Shown: positions 49,609 through 58,609, counted from the stretch's first letter. The stretch is DNA of 64,000 bases from Paragemmobacter ruber (GCF_009908315.1 NZ_JAAATW010000002.1:248001-312000), one strand, 5' to 3'. Made by a program: numbers and translations. The notes: generated by a model not told the origin, from the sequence alone.

Positions 49609-49645
49609 GGGGGGATTTGGGTATTTGGGCCAAGATGAAGGGGCG
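49609..49645 (-). repeat. 3'-end-associated element (aruI copy)
   Basis: GGGTATTTGGGCCAAGATGA then AGGGGC on the plus strand, just beyond the aruI stop; the core TATTTGGGCCAAGATGAAGG is identical to that after pyrD (15044-15066 region). Relative to the minus-strand gene, the orientation is the same. Confidence 0.75.
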
Positions 49646-49661
49646 GGGGTGCGCTGGGCGG

Positions 49662-51236
49662 TCAGGAGGTGACGCGGATCTCGATCAGGCGGGGGCCGGT
49701 CTGCGGCGTGGCGAGGGCGGCGCGCAGAGCGGCGGGATCTTCGGCCACGCTCTGGAAGGGCAGGTCACAGGCGGCGGCAAAGGGGGCGAGGTTCAGGGGC
49801 GAGGGCGTGCAGCCGATGATTTCGGTCTGGGCGTCGCGCATGGCCTCGGCAATCTCGCGGTAGCTGGAATTGTTCCAGACGACGAAGGTGACGGGCAGGC
49901 CTTCATCCACTGCAACGCGCAGTTCGGCGGGGTCGAATTGCAACCCGCCGTCGCCGATCAGGCAAATGGTGGGGGTCCCGGGATGGGCGATTGCCGCACC
50001 GATGGCGGCACCCGGGCCGAAGCCCAAGGCGCCAAAGCCGGTGGCGGCGTTGAACCAGCCGCCGGGGCGGTCGTGATCGTAATAGAGGTTGGCGGCATAG
50101 ACCGGCTGCGTGCTGTCGCCCACGATCTGCGCGCCGGGCAGGGCGGCGCGGATCGCCTCGACCATGGCCAGTTGGGCGGGCATGGAGGGGTGGAGGGCGG
50201 CAAGCTCGGCCCGGGCCTTTTCGCGGGCCGTGGCGGCGCGGGCGGGGCCGTCGGATTGCTTTTGTGCCAGATGGGGCAGGAGGGCCGCGATCGTGGCGGC
50301 GGTTTCGGCTTGCAGCGTCAGCGCGGCGGGGTGGCGGGCCAACTGTTCGGCGCAGACATCGACGCGGATCATTTCGGACAGGTCGGGGAAGCCGCCGCGC
50401 ACATACATATCGTAATCCGTGGGGCCAAGTTCGGTGCCGAGGGCGAGGATGCGGTCGGACTGGCGGATCAGCTCGCGCGGCGCGTCGAGCGAGGGGGAGG
50501 CGGGAAGCCCAAGCGGGTGGCCGTGCAGCATCCCGCGCGCGTTGACGGTGAGGATCACGGGCGCGTCGAGCCGTTCCGCCAGTTGGCGCAGGCCTGCGTC
50601 GCAGCCGCGCGCGCCGCCCCCCGCGAGGATCACCGGGCGCCGGGCTTCGTTCAGCAGGCGGGCGGCCTCGGCGATCTGGGTCGCATCTGGGGCGGGGCGT
50701 GCGGGCAGGGGCGCGCGGGGCGCCGCAGGGCAGGCAAGGGGCATCACATCGGTCGGCACCTCGATATGCACGGGGCCGGGGCGACCGGTCAGCAGATGCG
50801 CGAAGGCGCGGTCGAGCAGGGGTTCGAGTTGGGCCGGATCTTCCAGCCGTTCGGTGGGGCAGAGGGGGCGCACCATGGCCGCCTGATCGGGCAGTTCGTG
50901 CAGCAGGCCGAGGCCGCGCCCCAGGGAGGCGCGGCGGTTCACGCCGGAGATGACAAGGATCGGCACGGAATCGGCCTTGGCCTGCCCCATGGCGGTGAGG
51001 GCATTCAGAAGGCCTGGCCCGGTGATGACGAAAGCCACGCCGGGCTTGCCGCTGGCGCGGGCATACCCATCGGCCATGAAGGCCGCGCCCTGTTCGTGGC
51101 GGGGGGTGACATGGCGGATGCCGCCCCCTGCGAGGCCGCGGTAAAGTTCGATGGTGTGGACGCCGGGGATGCCGAAGACCACCTCGACGCCGCGCGCCCT
51201 GAGCCCTTCGACGAGGGCTTGGCCAACCGTTCTCAT
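49662..51236 (-). CDS. aruI: Thiamine-diphosphate decarboxylase (5-guanidino-2-oxopentanoate decarboxylase type)
   Basis: A 524-residue ThDP enzyme of the acetolactate-synthase fold. Catalytic Glu in VTPRHEQGAAFMADGYARASGKPG, middle domain at about 190-320, and C-terminal GDGGLQFDPAELRVAVDEGLPVTFVVWNNSSYREI, where GDG and NN mark the cofactor site. The partner upstream is an arginine:pyruvate-type transaminase with which it overlaps by four bases; that pair is the arginine transaminase route (2-ketoarginine to 4-guanidinobutyraldehyde). Acetolactate synthase or another 2-oxoacid decarboxylase are the alternatives; FAD binding is not evident. Confidence 0.75.
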   Translation of the reverse strand: MRTVGQALVEGLRARGVEVVFGIPGVHTIELYRGLAGGGIRHVTPRHEQGAAFMADGYARASGKPGVAFVITGPGLLNALTAMGQAKADSVPILVISGVNRRASLGRGLGLLHELPDQAAMVRPLCPTERLEDPAQLEPLLDRAFAHLLTGRPGPVHIEVPTDVMPLACPAAPRAPLPARPAPDATQIAEAARLLNEARRPVILAGGGARGCDAGLRQLAERLDAPVILTVNARGMLHGHPLGLPASPSLDAPRELIRQSDRILALGTELGPTDYDMYVRGGFPDLSEMIRVDVCAEQLARHPAALTLQAETAATIAALLPHLAQKQSDGPARAATAREKARAELAALHPSMPAQLAMVEAIRAALPGAQIVGDSTQPVYAANLYYDHDRPGGWFNAATGFGALGFGPGAAIGAAIAHPGTPTICLIGDGGLQFDPAELRVAVDEGLPVTFVVWNNSSYREIAEAMRDAQTEIIGCTPSPLNLAPFAAACDLPFQSVAEDPAALRAALATPQTGPRLIEIRVTS

Positions 51237-52417
51237 GCCGCTTTCCTCTGGGTGGCGGCGAAGGCGCGGATGCGGGTGCAGGCCTCTTGCACGCGGTCAT
51301 CGGGTTGGGTGAGCGACAGGCGCACCCAGCCTGCCAGCGCGGTGCCGAAGCTTTCGCCCGGCATGACGGCGACCTTGGATTGCGCAAGCAGGGCGCGGGC
51401 GAAGGCATCGCCCGACAGGCCCGTGGCGCGGATGTCGAGCAGCGCGAACATGCCTGCCTGCGGCATGTGGACCGCAAGCCCCTCGATCCCATGCAGTTCG
51501 CCATGGATCAGGGTGGCGCGGCGCTGGAAGCGGGCCATCATCTCGGCCGCGATGGGCGAGGGGGCCGAGACGGCGGCGGCGGTCATGTCGGCGATGAAGG
51601 GCTGGCTGCCGAAGAGCATGGTTTCCGACAGGGGCAGAAGCCGGGTGCAGAATTCGGCCGGGCCCACGCACCAGCCAGAGCGGAAGCCCGGGGCGGCGTG
51701 GGATTTGGAGATGGAGGAGGCGACGATCACCCGGTCAGCATATTCGGGCAGATCGAGCGGCGAGGCAAAGGCGACGCCGGGGAAGCAGAGATCCTCATAC
51801 ACCTCATCGCAGAGCACCCAGAGGTCATGGGCGGCGGCGAGGGCGCAGAGGGCGGCAAGGTCATCGCGGGACAGGACGGCGCCCGTGGGGTTGTGCGGGC
51901 TGTTGAGGAAAAGAACGCGCGACCGGGGGGTGATGCGGGCGGCGATGTCTTCGGGCCGGATGCGGAAACCTGCCTCGGGGCACAGCGGCACGGGGATGAC
52001 GGTGGCGCCGGTGGCGCGGATCAGGCCTTCATAGGTGGCATACATCGGATCGCCGACCAGCACCTCGTCGCCGTTCGTCACCAGCGTTTGCAGGATAGCG
52101 TAGAGCGTGGTCTGGGTGCCGGGCAGGCACATCACCTGATCGGTGCCGATGGTGCGGCCGCGCCGCGCGGTGTAGCGGGCGGCCAAGGCGGCCACCAGCG
52201 CGGGTTCGCCGCGCCCGTTGGAATATCCGGTGCGCCCCGCGCGCATCGCGGCGGCTGCGGTTTCCAAGAGCGCGGGCGGGGTGGCAACGTCGGGTTCGCC
52301 GATGGTCAGTTCGATCACCGCCTCGCCCGCGGCCTGCATACGGCGGGCCATGGCATGGACTTCCCATTTGGCGCCGCCGAGATCGGCGAGGCGGTCGGTG
52401 ACGGGGGCGTATCTCAT
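51233..52417 (-). CDS. aruH: Class I/II PLP aminotransferase (arginine:pyruvate transaminase type)
   Basis: A 394-residue fold-type I transaminase: TIGEPDVATPPALLETAAAAM, YSNGRGEPALVAALAARY, NSPHNPTGAVLSRDDL, CDEVYEDLCF, the PLP-lysine block ASSISKSHAAPGFRSGWCVG and the Arg region WVRLSLTQPDD. It would move the amino group of arginine (or another amino acid) to pyruvate. It overlaps TetR by ATGA and aruI by ATGA, so the three genes form one tightly coupled unit. The symbol rests on context rather than on sequence. Confidence 0.78.
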   Translation of the reverse strand: MRYAPVTDRLADLGGAKWEVHAMARRMQAAGEAVIELTIGEPDVATPPALLETAAAAMRAGRTGYSNGRGEPALVAALAARYTARRGRTIGTDQVMCLPGTQTTLYAILQTLVTNGDEVLVGDPMYATYEGLIRATGATVIPVPLCPEAGFRIRPEDIAARITPRSRVLFLNSPHNPTGAVLSRDDLAALCALAAAHDLWVLCDEVYEDLCFPGVAFASPLDLPEYADRVIVASSISKSHAAPGFRSGWCVGPAEFCTRLLPLSETMLFGSQPFIADMTAAAVSAPSPIAAEMMARFQRRATLIHGELHGIEGLAVHMPQAGMFALLDIRATGLSGDAFARALLAQSKVAVMPGESFGTALAGWVRLSLTQPDDRVQEACTRIRAFAATQRKAA

Positions 52418-53097
52418 GGGTTGGTCTTTCTGTCGGGCAAGGATGGATAGGCGGTGGCGGGATAGGCGGTGGCGGGGAAGGTGACGCCCAGCATCGCGCC
52501 GATGCCATCGAGCGCGATGCGCGTCACCTCGCCCGGATCGAAACTGTCGGGCAGTGAGCCGCCTTCGATCCACAGCCCGTCGATCAGGGCGTTGCAGGCG
52601 ATGGCCTCGCGCCGGTCGCGGGCGGGGTCGGACGGGCGGGGAAGGGCCGCGATCAGGGCCTGAAGCCGGTCGCGGTAGCCAAGATAGGTGGCTTCATGGA
52701 TCGCGTGCATCACGGGATCGTTGCGGCCGAGATGCATGTATCCTGCCCAGACGCCGACGAGCAGGGGTGTCATCACGGGAGGGCGGAAATTGGCGGCGAT
52801 GAAGGCGGCAAGGCGGCTCAAGGGATCATCGGCGGGCAGCGTTTCCACGGCGCGGACGGCCTCTTGCGTCATGGACTCCATGACATGGCGATAGGCGGCG
52901 TGGGTCAGTTCTTCCTTGGATTGGAAGTAGTGGCGGATCAGGCCCGGTGTCACGCCCGCCCGGGCGGCGATGGCGCGGACGGTGGCCGCCTCGGGCCCGC
53001 CTTCGGCGACAAGCGACATGGCCGCAGCGATGAGATCATCGCGGCGTTTCTCTTCCCCTTCTCGGCGATAGCTGCGGCGGTGGGCGGGTGCGGGCAT
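52414..53097 (-). CDS. TetR/BetI-like transcriptional regulator
   Basis: A 227-residue regulator. The helix-turn-helix covers about residues 16-60 (RRDDLIAAAMSLVAEGGPEAATVRAIAARAGVTPGLIRHYFQSKEELTHAAYRHV). The rest is the all-helical ligand domain, with a tail ending TAYPATAYPSLPDRKTNP; the TAYPA doublet is coded by a 15-bp tandem repeat near 52447-52476. BetI controls choline genes; this one leads the aruH-aruI unit and probably controls it. ATG at 53097, GGAATGGAAG-type sequence before it. Confidence 0.85.
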   Translation of the reverse strand: MPAPAHRRSYRREGEEKRRDDLIAAAMSLVAEGGPEAATVRAIAARAGVTPGLIRHYFQSKEELTHAAYRHVMESMTQEAVRAVETLPADDPLSRLAAFIAANFRPPVMTPLLVGVWAGYMHLGRNDPVMHAIHEATYLGYRDRLQALIAALPRPSDPARDRREAIACNALIDGLWIEGGSLPDSFDPGEVTRIALDGIGAMLGVTFPATAYPATAYPSLPDRKTNP

Positions 53098-53227
53098 GAT
53101 AGGAATGGAAGTTATACGTTCGAACAATAAGGGAGTTTGGTCCCCGGGGCAAGGTCGTGCCTGCGACAGTGCCACAGCGGGGCAGGAATTGCGATTCCCG
53201 CTTTGTCCGGGGCGGATGCCTTTGCGA

Positions 53228-54115
53228 TCAGGGCTCGTCGCGGGCCACGTCCTTGTGCACGATCACATCCGCCGCCGGGTAGGCGGCAAGGATCGCGCGG
53301 CGCAGGGCGGCCCCGATGGCATGGGCATCGCGGAGCGACTGGTCGCCGTCCAGTTCGATATGGATGTTCACGAAGATCCGGCTGCCGGCGGTGCGGGTCT
53401 TGAGATCGTGGAAGCCGCGCACGCCGGGCCAATCCCCCGCGATGCGGGCGATGCCCTCGACAATGGCCGGATCGGCGCGGCGGTCCATCAGGGCGTCCCA
53501 TGCTCCCTTGCCGATCTTGGCCGCCCCGAGGACGAGCATCGCCGCCGCCCCGAGTGCCACGATGGAATCCACCGATGTGAGACCGAAGCGGGAGGAGGCC
53601 CATAGCGAGGCGATGGCGCCGATATTGGGCAGAAGGTCGCCCAGGTAATGTAGGCGGTCGGCGGCGACGACGCGGCTACCCGTGCGTTTCGCCACGCGGC
53701 CCTGCCAGAGGATCAGCCCCAGCGTGAGCAGGATCGAGATGGCCATGACCGCCATGCCCAACCCTTCGTCGCTGAGCGCGGCGGGTTCGGGCGATGTCAG
53801 GCGTGCGACGGCCCCCCAGGCGATGGCCCCGGCGGCGATGATGATGAAGATGGCCTGCCCCAGCGCGGCGAGGTCTTCGGCAGAGGAATGGCCGAAGGCG
53901 TGGTCTTCATCGGCGGGTTTGGCGGCGTAGAGGATGGCGGCCATGGCGCCGAGGCTGACCATCAGATCCATCGCGCTGTCGGCCAGCGAGGCGGCGACGG
54001 AGAGGGCGCCCGTCTGCCCCAGCGCCCAGAGCTTGAGCCCCACCAGCGTGCCGGCCACGAGGACAGAGGCTAGCCCGGCCGAAATGTTCATGCGGACGGT
54101 AGGGGACAGGGGCAT
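53228..54115 (-). CDS. Cation diffusion facilitator (CDF, FieF-like) transporter
   Basis: A 295-residue inner-membrane protein with about six hydrophobic segments (residues 8-210) and a cytosolic C-terminal domain of about 85 residues (GVRGFHDLKTRTAGSRIFVNIHIELDGDQSL). Metal sites: LADSAMDLMVSLG in TM2 and AADRLHYLGDLLPNIG in TM5, plus DEDHAFGHSSAEDLAALGQ in the loop. It would export Zn, Fe or Co in exchange for protons. Metal preference cannot be read safely; the HYxxD block is of the FieF type. Confidence 0.88.
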   Translation of the reverse strand: MPLSPTVRMNISAGLASVLVAGTLVGLKLWALGQTGALSVAASLADSAMDLMVSLGAMAAILYAAKPADEDHAFGHSSAEDLAALGQAIFIIIAAGAIAWGAVARLTSPEPAALSDEGLGMAVMAISILLTLGLILWQGRVAKRTGSRVVAADRLHYLGDLLPNIGAIASLWASSRFGLTSVDSIVALGAAAMLVLGAAKIGKGAWDALMDRRADPAIVEGIARIAGDWPGVRGFHDLKTRTAGSRIFVNIHIELDGDQSLRDAHAIGAALRRAILAAYPAADVIVHKDVARDEP

Positions 54116-54194
54116 GGCGCGGCCTCGGGCGGTGACTGCGCGTGCGCTACCGCAGGCGGCGCGGCCGGATCAAGCGAGAGCGACTCGCAACTGG

Positions 54195-54884
54195 TTATTC
54201 GATGATCTCTGAGGGGCTCACGCCCCAGAGATCGGTCTTGCGGACCCAGCCGCGTTCGCCATCGACCGACAGGCGGCACCAGTCGGGCTGACATTCCTGC
54301 ACCCAGCCCACGACATTGCGTTCGGCGCGGAACAGCACCTCGGCCCCGTCCTGCGGGCGGGCGTGGAAATCGGCCATGTCAGCGGCGATGAGGACGGATC
54401 GCACGCCGGAGAGCAGCGCGTAATGCACCCAGCCGCCCACGCCTTCGGCATCTTCGACCCGGCGCCAGTGTTCGTATTCGGCGGTGATGCGCAGTGGCAT
54501 GCCGGACCGGGTGAAGACCCAGTCGATCCGATGCGTGAGGCCCGGCCCGCGGCGGGCATTGCCTTCATTGCCCTTGAGGCTGACGAAGCGGGGCAGCGGC
54601 AGGTTCGTCACGCTGCCGCGGCTGGGGTCGCGCGGGGCTGCGGCTGCGGCGTTCTGGGGTTCGGGCTGTGCCGCCGGGGCGGGTGCCGGGGCCGGGGCGG
54701 CCAGCGCAGGCGCGCGTTCGGGCTGTGCGGACTGGGACGGCGCGGCAGGTGCCGCGGCGGCAGTCATCAGCCGTTCGGGGCGCGGCATCGGGCGCGTCAC
54801 CTCTTGCGCGGGCGACAGGGTCGCCCAGCCCAGAACCGCGCCGACAATTGCGCCCGCAAGCGCCACCCGTACCAGAACCATCAT
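54195..54884 (-). CDS. Exported SH3-domain protein
   Basis: A 229-residue protein with an N-terminal signal or anchor (MMVLVRVALAGAIVGAVLGWATL), a Pro/Ala-rich linker (about residues 35-90) and two bacterial SH3-type repeats: RFVSLKGNEGNARRGPGLTHRIDWVFTRSGMPLRITAEYEHWRRVED (G-x-x-x-x-R-x-G-P) and the later RAERNVVGWVQECQPDWCRLSVDGERGWVRKTDLWG. Such domains bind peptidoglycan or protein ligands in the periplasm. Convergent with nothing; upstream faces the 2-hydroxyacid dehydrogenase gene. Confidence 0.85.
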   Translation of the reverse strand: MMVLVRVALAGAIVGAVLGWATLSPAQEVTRPMPRPERLMTAAAAPAAPSQSAQPERAPALAAPAPAPAPAAQPEPQNAAAAAPRDPSRGSVTNLPLPRFVSLKGNEGNARRGPGLTHRIDWVFTRSGMPLRITAEYEHWRRVEDAEGVGGWVHYALLSGVRSVLIAADMADFHARPQDGAEVLFRAERNVVGWVQECQPDWCRLSVDGERGWVRKTDLWGVSPSEIIE

Positions 54885-55054
54885 TCACCGCCCGTATTCT
54901 GGCCGCCTGCCGGTGTTCCGGTCTCGTACGGCCCTGCTTGCCTGTGCCGTCCGCATCGTGGTGCGGACCTTGTCCTTCGGGGGCTTGTGCCTGCCCCCGC
55001 TTCCCGCCACTTTGCCACCGAGGAACGCGATTTGGAAGTGCAGGGAGGCACCCC

Positions 55055-56041
55055 ATGCCATCAGGACGCTTGACTGTGGTCGTGACGCGACGGTTGCCAG
55101 AGCCGGTAGAGACCCGGATGAAGGAATTGTTCGATGTGGACCTGCGCGATCCCGACACGCCGATGACGCGCGAGGAACTGGTGGCGGCGATGCGGCGGGC
55201 GGATGTGCTGGTGCCCACGATCACCGATGTCATCGACGCGGGCCTGTTGGGGCAGGCAGGCGACAAGGTGAAGCTGATCGCCAATTACGGCGCGGGGGTG
55301 GACCATATCGACGTGGCCACCGCGCGGCAGCGGGGCATCCTTGTGTCGAACACGCCGGGCGTGGTGACGGAAGACACCGCCGACATGACCATGGCGCTGA
55401 TGCTGGCGGTCACGCGGCGCATCCCGGAAGGGCTGGCGCTGATGCAGTCGGGTGAATGGCAGGGCTGGTCGCCCATGGCGCTGCTGGGGGGGCGGATCGG
55501 GGGCAAGCGGCTGGGAATTCTGGGGATGGGGGGCATCGGGCAGGCGGTGGCGCGGCGGGCGCGGGCCTTCGGGATGCAGATCCATTACCACAACCGCCGC
55601 CGCCTGCGCCCTGAGGTGGAGGCGGAGTTCGAGGCCACATGGTGGGAAAGCCTTGATCAGATGGTCAGCCGGATGGATGTGATTTCCATCAACTGCCCGC
55701 ATACGCCATCGACCTATCACCTGATGAATGCCCGGCGGCTGAAGCTGTTGAAGCCTTCGGCGGTGATCGTGAACACCTCGCGCGGGGAGGTGGTGGACGA
55801 GAACGCGCTGACGCGGATGCTGCGGGCGGGCGAGATCGCGGGGGCGGGCCTCGATGTCTATGAGCGCGGGGCGGATATCAATCCGCGCCTGCGCGAATTG
55901 CCCAACGTGGTGCTGCTGCCGCATATGGGATCGGCCACCCGCGAGGGGCGGGTGGAGATGGGCGAGAAGGTCATCATCAATATCAAGACCTTTGCCGACG
56001 GGCATCGCCCGCCGGATCAGGTTGTGCCGGGGATGCTGTAG
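55055..56041 (+). CDS. D-isomer 2-hydroxyacid dehydrogenase (glyoxylate/hydroxypyruvate reductase type)
   Basis: A 328-residue NAD(P)-dependent enzyme: ANYGAGVDHIDVATARQRGI and NTPGVVTEDTADMTMALMLAV in the catalytic domain, LGILGMGGIGQAVARRARAFG as nucleotide motif, VNTSRGEVVDENALTRML (Arg), and AGLDVYERGADINPRL with Glu, and PHMGSATREGR with the catalytic His. It reduces glyoxylate, hydroxypyruvate or a similar 2-oxo acid. AGGGAGG precedes the ATG at 55055. Glyoxylate is also a product of the acetate-assimilation route coded at 7-12 kb. Confidence 0.9.
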   Translation: MPSGRLTVVVTRRLPEPVETRMKELFDVDLRDPDTPMTREELVAAMRRADVLVPTITDVIDAGLLGQAGDKVKLIANYGAGVDHIDVATARQRGILVSNTPGVVTEDTADMTMALMLAVTRRIPEGLALMQSGEWQGWSPMALLGGRIGGKRLGILGMGGIGQAVARRARAFGMQIHYHNRRRLRPEVEAEFEATWWESLDQMVSRMDVISINCPHTPSTYHLMNARRLKLLKPSAVIVNTSRGEVVDENALTRMLRAGEIAGAGLDVYERGADINPRLRELPNVVLLPHMGSATREGRVEMGEKVIINIKTFADGHRPPDQVVPGML

Positions 56042-56045
56042 GTCG

Positions 56046-57065
56046 TCACAGGGCGTAATAGTCGCGGTACCAGTCCACGAAGCGGCGCACGCCATCGCGG
56101 ATGTCGGTGCGGGGCAGGGGGCCGGTGAGCGCCTCGATCAGCGTGGCATCGGCCCAGGTGGCGGGGACGTCGCCCGGCTGCATGGGCAGGAAGCGCTTGT
56201 CGGCGGTGCGGCCGGTGGCCGCTTCGATCGCGTGGACGAAATCCATCAGGCCCACCGGCGCGCCATTGCCGATGTTAACGGTTCGGTAAGGAGCGACAGG
56301 GGAGAGGCTGTCGGCCTGACCTGCGGACGCGGTGGGCGGGCAGGCGATCAGGCGGATGATTCCTTCAACCAAATCATCGACATAGGTGAAATCGCGGCGC
56401 ATGTCGCCGTGGTTGTAGATCTCGATCGGGTCGCCCGCGAGGATGGCGCGGGTGAATTTGAACAGCGCCATGTCGGGGCGGCCCCAAGGGCCATAGACGG
56501 TGAAGAAACGGAACAGCGTGGTGGGGATGGCGTAGAGATGGGCGTAGGAATGGGCCATCACCTCGGCCGCCTTTTTGGTGGCGGCGTAAAAGGACATGGG
56601 TGTGTCGGCCTTGTGCACCTCGGCATAGGGCATCACCTCGTTGGCGCCATAGACCGATGAGGTGGAGGCGATCAGAAGGTGGGCGGGGGGCGTGGTGCGG
56701 GCGGCCTCCAGCACCTCATGGGTGCCGATGAGGTTCGCCTCGACATAGCTGCGGGGGGCGTCGATGGAGTGGCGCACCCCGGCCTGCGCCGCGAGATGGA
56801 TGATGATGCCCGCCCCCTGCGCCAGTTCGGCAACAAGGCCGGGGGTTTCCAGCCGCCCCTCGACGGCCTGAAAGGCGGGCGACTGGCACAGCATGGCGTG
56901 GCGGCGCTGTTTCAGCGTGACGTCGTAATAGGCGGTCATGGCGTCAAGCCCGGTCACCTGCCAGCCATCGGCCAGAAGGCGGCGGCAGAGGTGAAAGCCG
57001 ATGAACCCGGCAGAGCCCGTGATAAGGGCGCGTTTGGGGGCGCTTTGGGGGGCGCGGCTGGACAT
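56046..57065 (-). CDS. UDP-glucuronate 4-epimerase-type SDR epimerase
   Basis: A 339-residue short-chain epimerase. NAD site [20 protein letters not shown], the Ser-Tyr-Lys triad in STSSVYG and [10 protein letters not shown], and [19 protein letters not shown] with the Arg of UDP binding; [12 protein letters not shown] follows. This block order is that of UDP-glucuronate 4-epimerases used in capsule and LPS synthesis (UDP-galacturonate supply). It is isolated from other polysaccharide genes and convergent with the dehydrogenase gene (stops four bases apart). Confidence 0.88.
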   Translation of the reverse strand: MSSRAPQSAPKRALITGSAGFIGFHLCRRLLADGWQVTGLDAMTAYYDVTLKQRRHAMLCQSPAFQAVEGRLETPGLVAELAQGAGIIIHLAAQAGVRHSIDAPRSYVEANLIGTHEVLEAARTTPPAHLLIASTSSVYGANEVMPYAEVHKADTPMSFYAATKKAAEVMAHSYAHLYAIPTTLFRFFTVYGPWGRPDMALFKFTRAILAGDPIEIYNHGDMRRDFTYVDDLVEGIIRLIACPPTASAGQADSLSPVAPYRTVNIGNGAPVGLMDFVHAIEAATGRTADKRFLPMQPGDVPATWADATLIEALTGPLPRTDIRDGVRRFVDWYRDYYAL

Positions 57066-57165
57066 ACTGACACTCCGTTCACTCGTACCGCGCCACCTCG
57101 CGCGGGGCGGGGGCGAAAATCAAGCCTGTCGTGACGGATTTAACCGGGGATGAACGGGGCGGACG

Positions 57166-58422
57166 TCAGAACCGCGCAGGAGAAAGCGCGGCAAGGGGCA
57201 TATGCGGCGCCCGCCCGGCGATCAGGTCGGCCACGATGCGGGCGGTGACAGGGGCCAGCGAGACGCCGAGATGGCCGTGGCCGAAGGCGTGGATGACCTC
57301 GGCCCCCGCGCGGGAGGGGCCGATGACCGGCACGCTGTCGGGCATTGAGGGGCGGAAGCCCATCCAATCGCGGTTGGGCGCGGGCAGATCGGGGAAGATT
57401 TGTCTTGCGCCTTCAACGAGTTTCGCGATGCGGTGGGGGGATGGGGGCGCGGTCAGCCCGCCCAGTTCCACGGTGCCTGCAACGCGCAGGCGGCCCTGCA
57501 TCGGGCAGAGGTAGAAGCCGCGCGAGGTGGGGCAGGTGGGGCGGGTGACGGGGGGCGCGGGCATGTCCCATTCGACATGGTAGCCGCGTTCGGTATCGAG
57601 CGGCACAGGGTCGCCCGCCATGGCGGCAAGGCGGCGGGAATGGGCGCCTGCGGCGATGACGACGCGGGCGGCCTTGAGCCGCAGGCCGGGGCCGGTGAGG
57701 AGGATGCCGTCGGCCTGTCTTTCCAGCCTGTCCACGGTGGCGGTGACGGTTTCGGCGCGGGCGGCGACCTCGCCCCGCAGAAGGCCCACCATACGACCGG
57801 GATCGTTGAGGAAGACGGCCTTCGGGAAGAAGGCCGCGCCGCCCTCGACCTCGGGCAGGGCAGGTTCCATCTGGCGCAGGGTGGCGGCGTCGATCAGGTC
57901 CACCGTGACGCCGAGCGACCGGCGGAAGGCCATGTCGCGTTCGGCGGCGCGAAAGGCGGCGGCGGTTTCGTAAACATAGAGGCAGCCGCGTTTTTTCAGG
58001 ATGTCCTCGCCGCCCAGACGGGCGCCGAGGGCGAGCCAGTCGGCGGTGGCGGTGGACATGAGGGCGGCGATGGTGCGGGCGTTGCGTTCGGCGGGGCCGG
58101 GGAGGGACTGGAGTGCGAAGCGGATCAGCCAGGGCAGGAGCGCGGGCAGCGCGGCACGGCGGATGGCGAGGGGCGAGTTGCGGTCGAAGAGGAGGGAGGG
58201 GAGGTTTTTCAGCACATTGGGCGTGCCGACGGGGAGGATGGCGTAATCGGCGATTGTCCCGGCATTTCCGTAGCTTGCGGCGTTCGGGCTGATCGTTTCC
58301 CCGGGCGGGTTGGGGTCGATCAGGGTGACATCGCGCCCCTCGGCCGCCAGCCTTTCGGCGATGGCCAGACCGATGACCCCACCGCCGATGATGGCAATGT
58401 CGATGTGGCGCAGCGGGGTCAT
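57166..58422 (-). CDS. DadA-like FAD-dependent amine/D-amino-acid oxidoreductase
   Basis: A 418-residue flavoenzyme. FAD site IDIAIIGGGVIGLAIAERLA, the second segment KAARVVIAAGAHSRRLA and the C-terminal GFRPSMPDSVPVIGPSRAGAEVIHAFGHGHLGVSLAPVT, the DAO-family ending. Relatives act on D-amino acids or secondary amines. The gene is the last of the minus-strand series (TRAP binding protein, ligase, aldehyde dehydrogenase, alcohol dehydrogenase), separated from the rest by 261 bases of repeats, so it may or may not be in the same transcript. Electron acceptor is unknown. Confidence 0.85.
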   Translation of the reverse strand: MTPLRHIDIAIIGGGVIGLAIAERLAAEGRDVTLIDPNPPGETISPNAASYGNAGTIADYAILPVGTPNVLKNLPSLLFDRNSPLAIRRAALPALLPWLIRFALQSLPGPAERNARTIAALMSTATADWLALGARLGGEDILKKRGCLYVYETAAAFRAAERDMAFRRSLGVTVDLIDAATLRQMEPALPEVEGGAAFFPKAVFLNDPGRMVGLLRGEVAARAETVTATVDRLERQADGILLTGPGLRLKAARVVIAAGAHSRRLAAMAGDPVPLDTERGYHVEWDMPAPPVTRPTCPTSRGFYLCPMQGRLRVAGTVELGGLTAPPSPHRIAKLVEGARQIFPDLPAPNRDWMGFRPSMPDSVPVIGPSRAGAEVIHAFGHGHLGVSLAPVTARIVADLIAGRAPHMPLAALSPARF

Positions 58423-58475
58423 GGCGGCGGGTCCTTGGCGTTGCGGGTGTCAGGGCATGTGCCGCGCCTCAGTGA

Positions 58476-58539
58476 AGCAAGGCGGTGCAGCAAGGCGGTG
58501 CAGCAAGGTGGTGCAGCACGGCAGTGCAGCAAAGTGTGC
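58476..58539. repeat. Five 13-bp tandem repeats
   Basis: Units AGCAAGGCGGTGC (58476), AGCAAGGCGGTGC, AGCAAGGTGGTGC, AGCACGGCAGTGC and a shortened AGCAAAGTGTGC. Located 54 bases upstream of the FAD oxidoreductase start (minus sense), followed by two hairpin repeats. Confidence 0.85.
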
Positions 58540-58609
58540 ATACAAATTCAGGCAGACTGGAGGGGATTGGGGTGGTTCATTCTGCGCCGGTGCACATGGC
58601 GGGGTGGGG

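Noticed and set aside
48270-52034. Very long plus-strand frame over the aminotransferase and aruI/aruH region
   Set aside because: Shadow of three well-supported minus-strand genes; composition Gly/Ala/His-rich without domains.
58476-58539. CRISPR array
   Set aside because: The units are directly adjacent, 13 bp long and without spacers. The 23-bp repeats at 16510 fail for the same reason.
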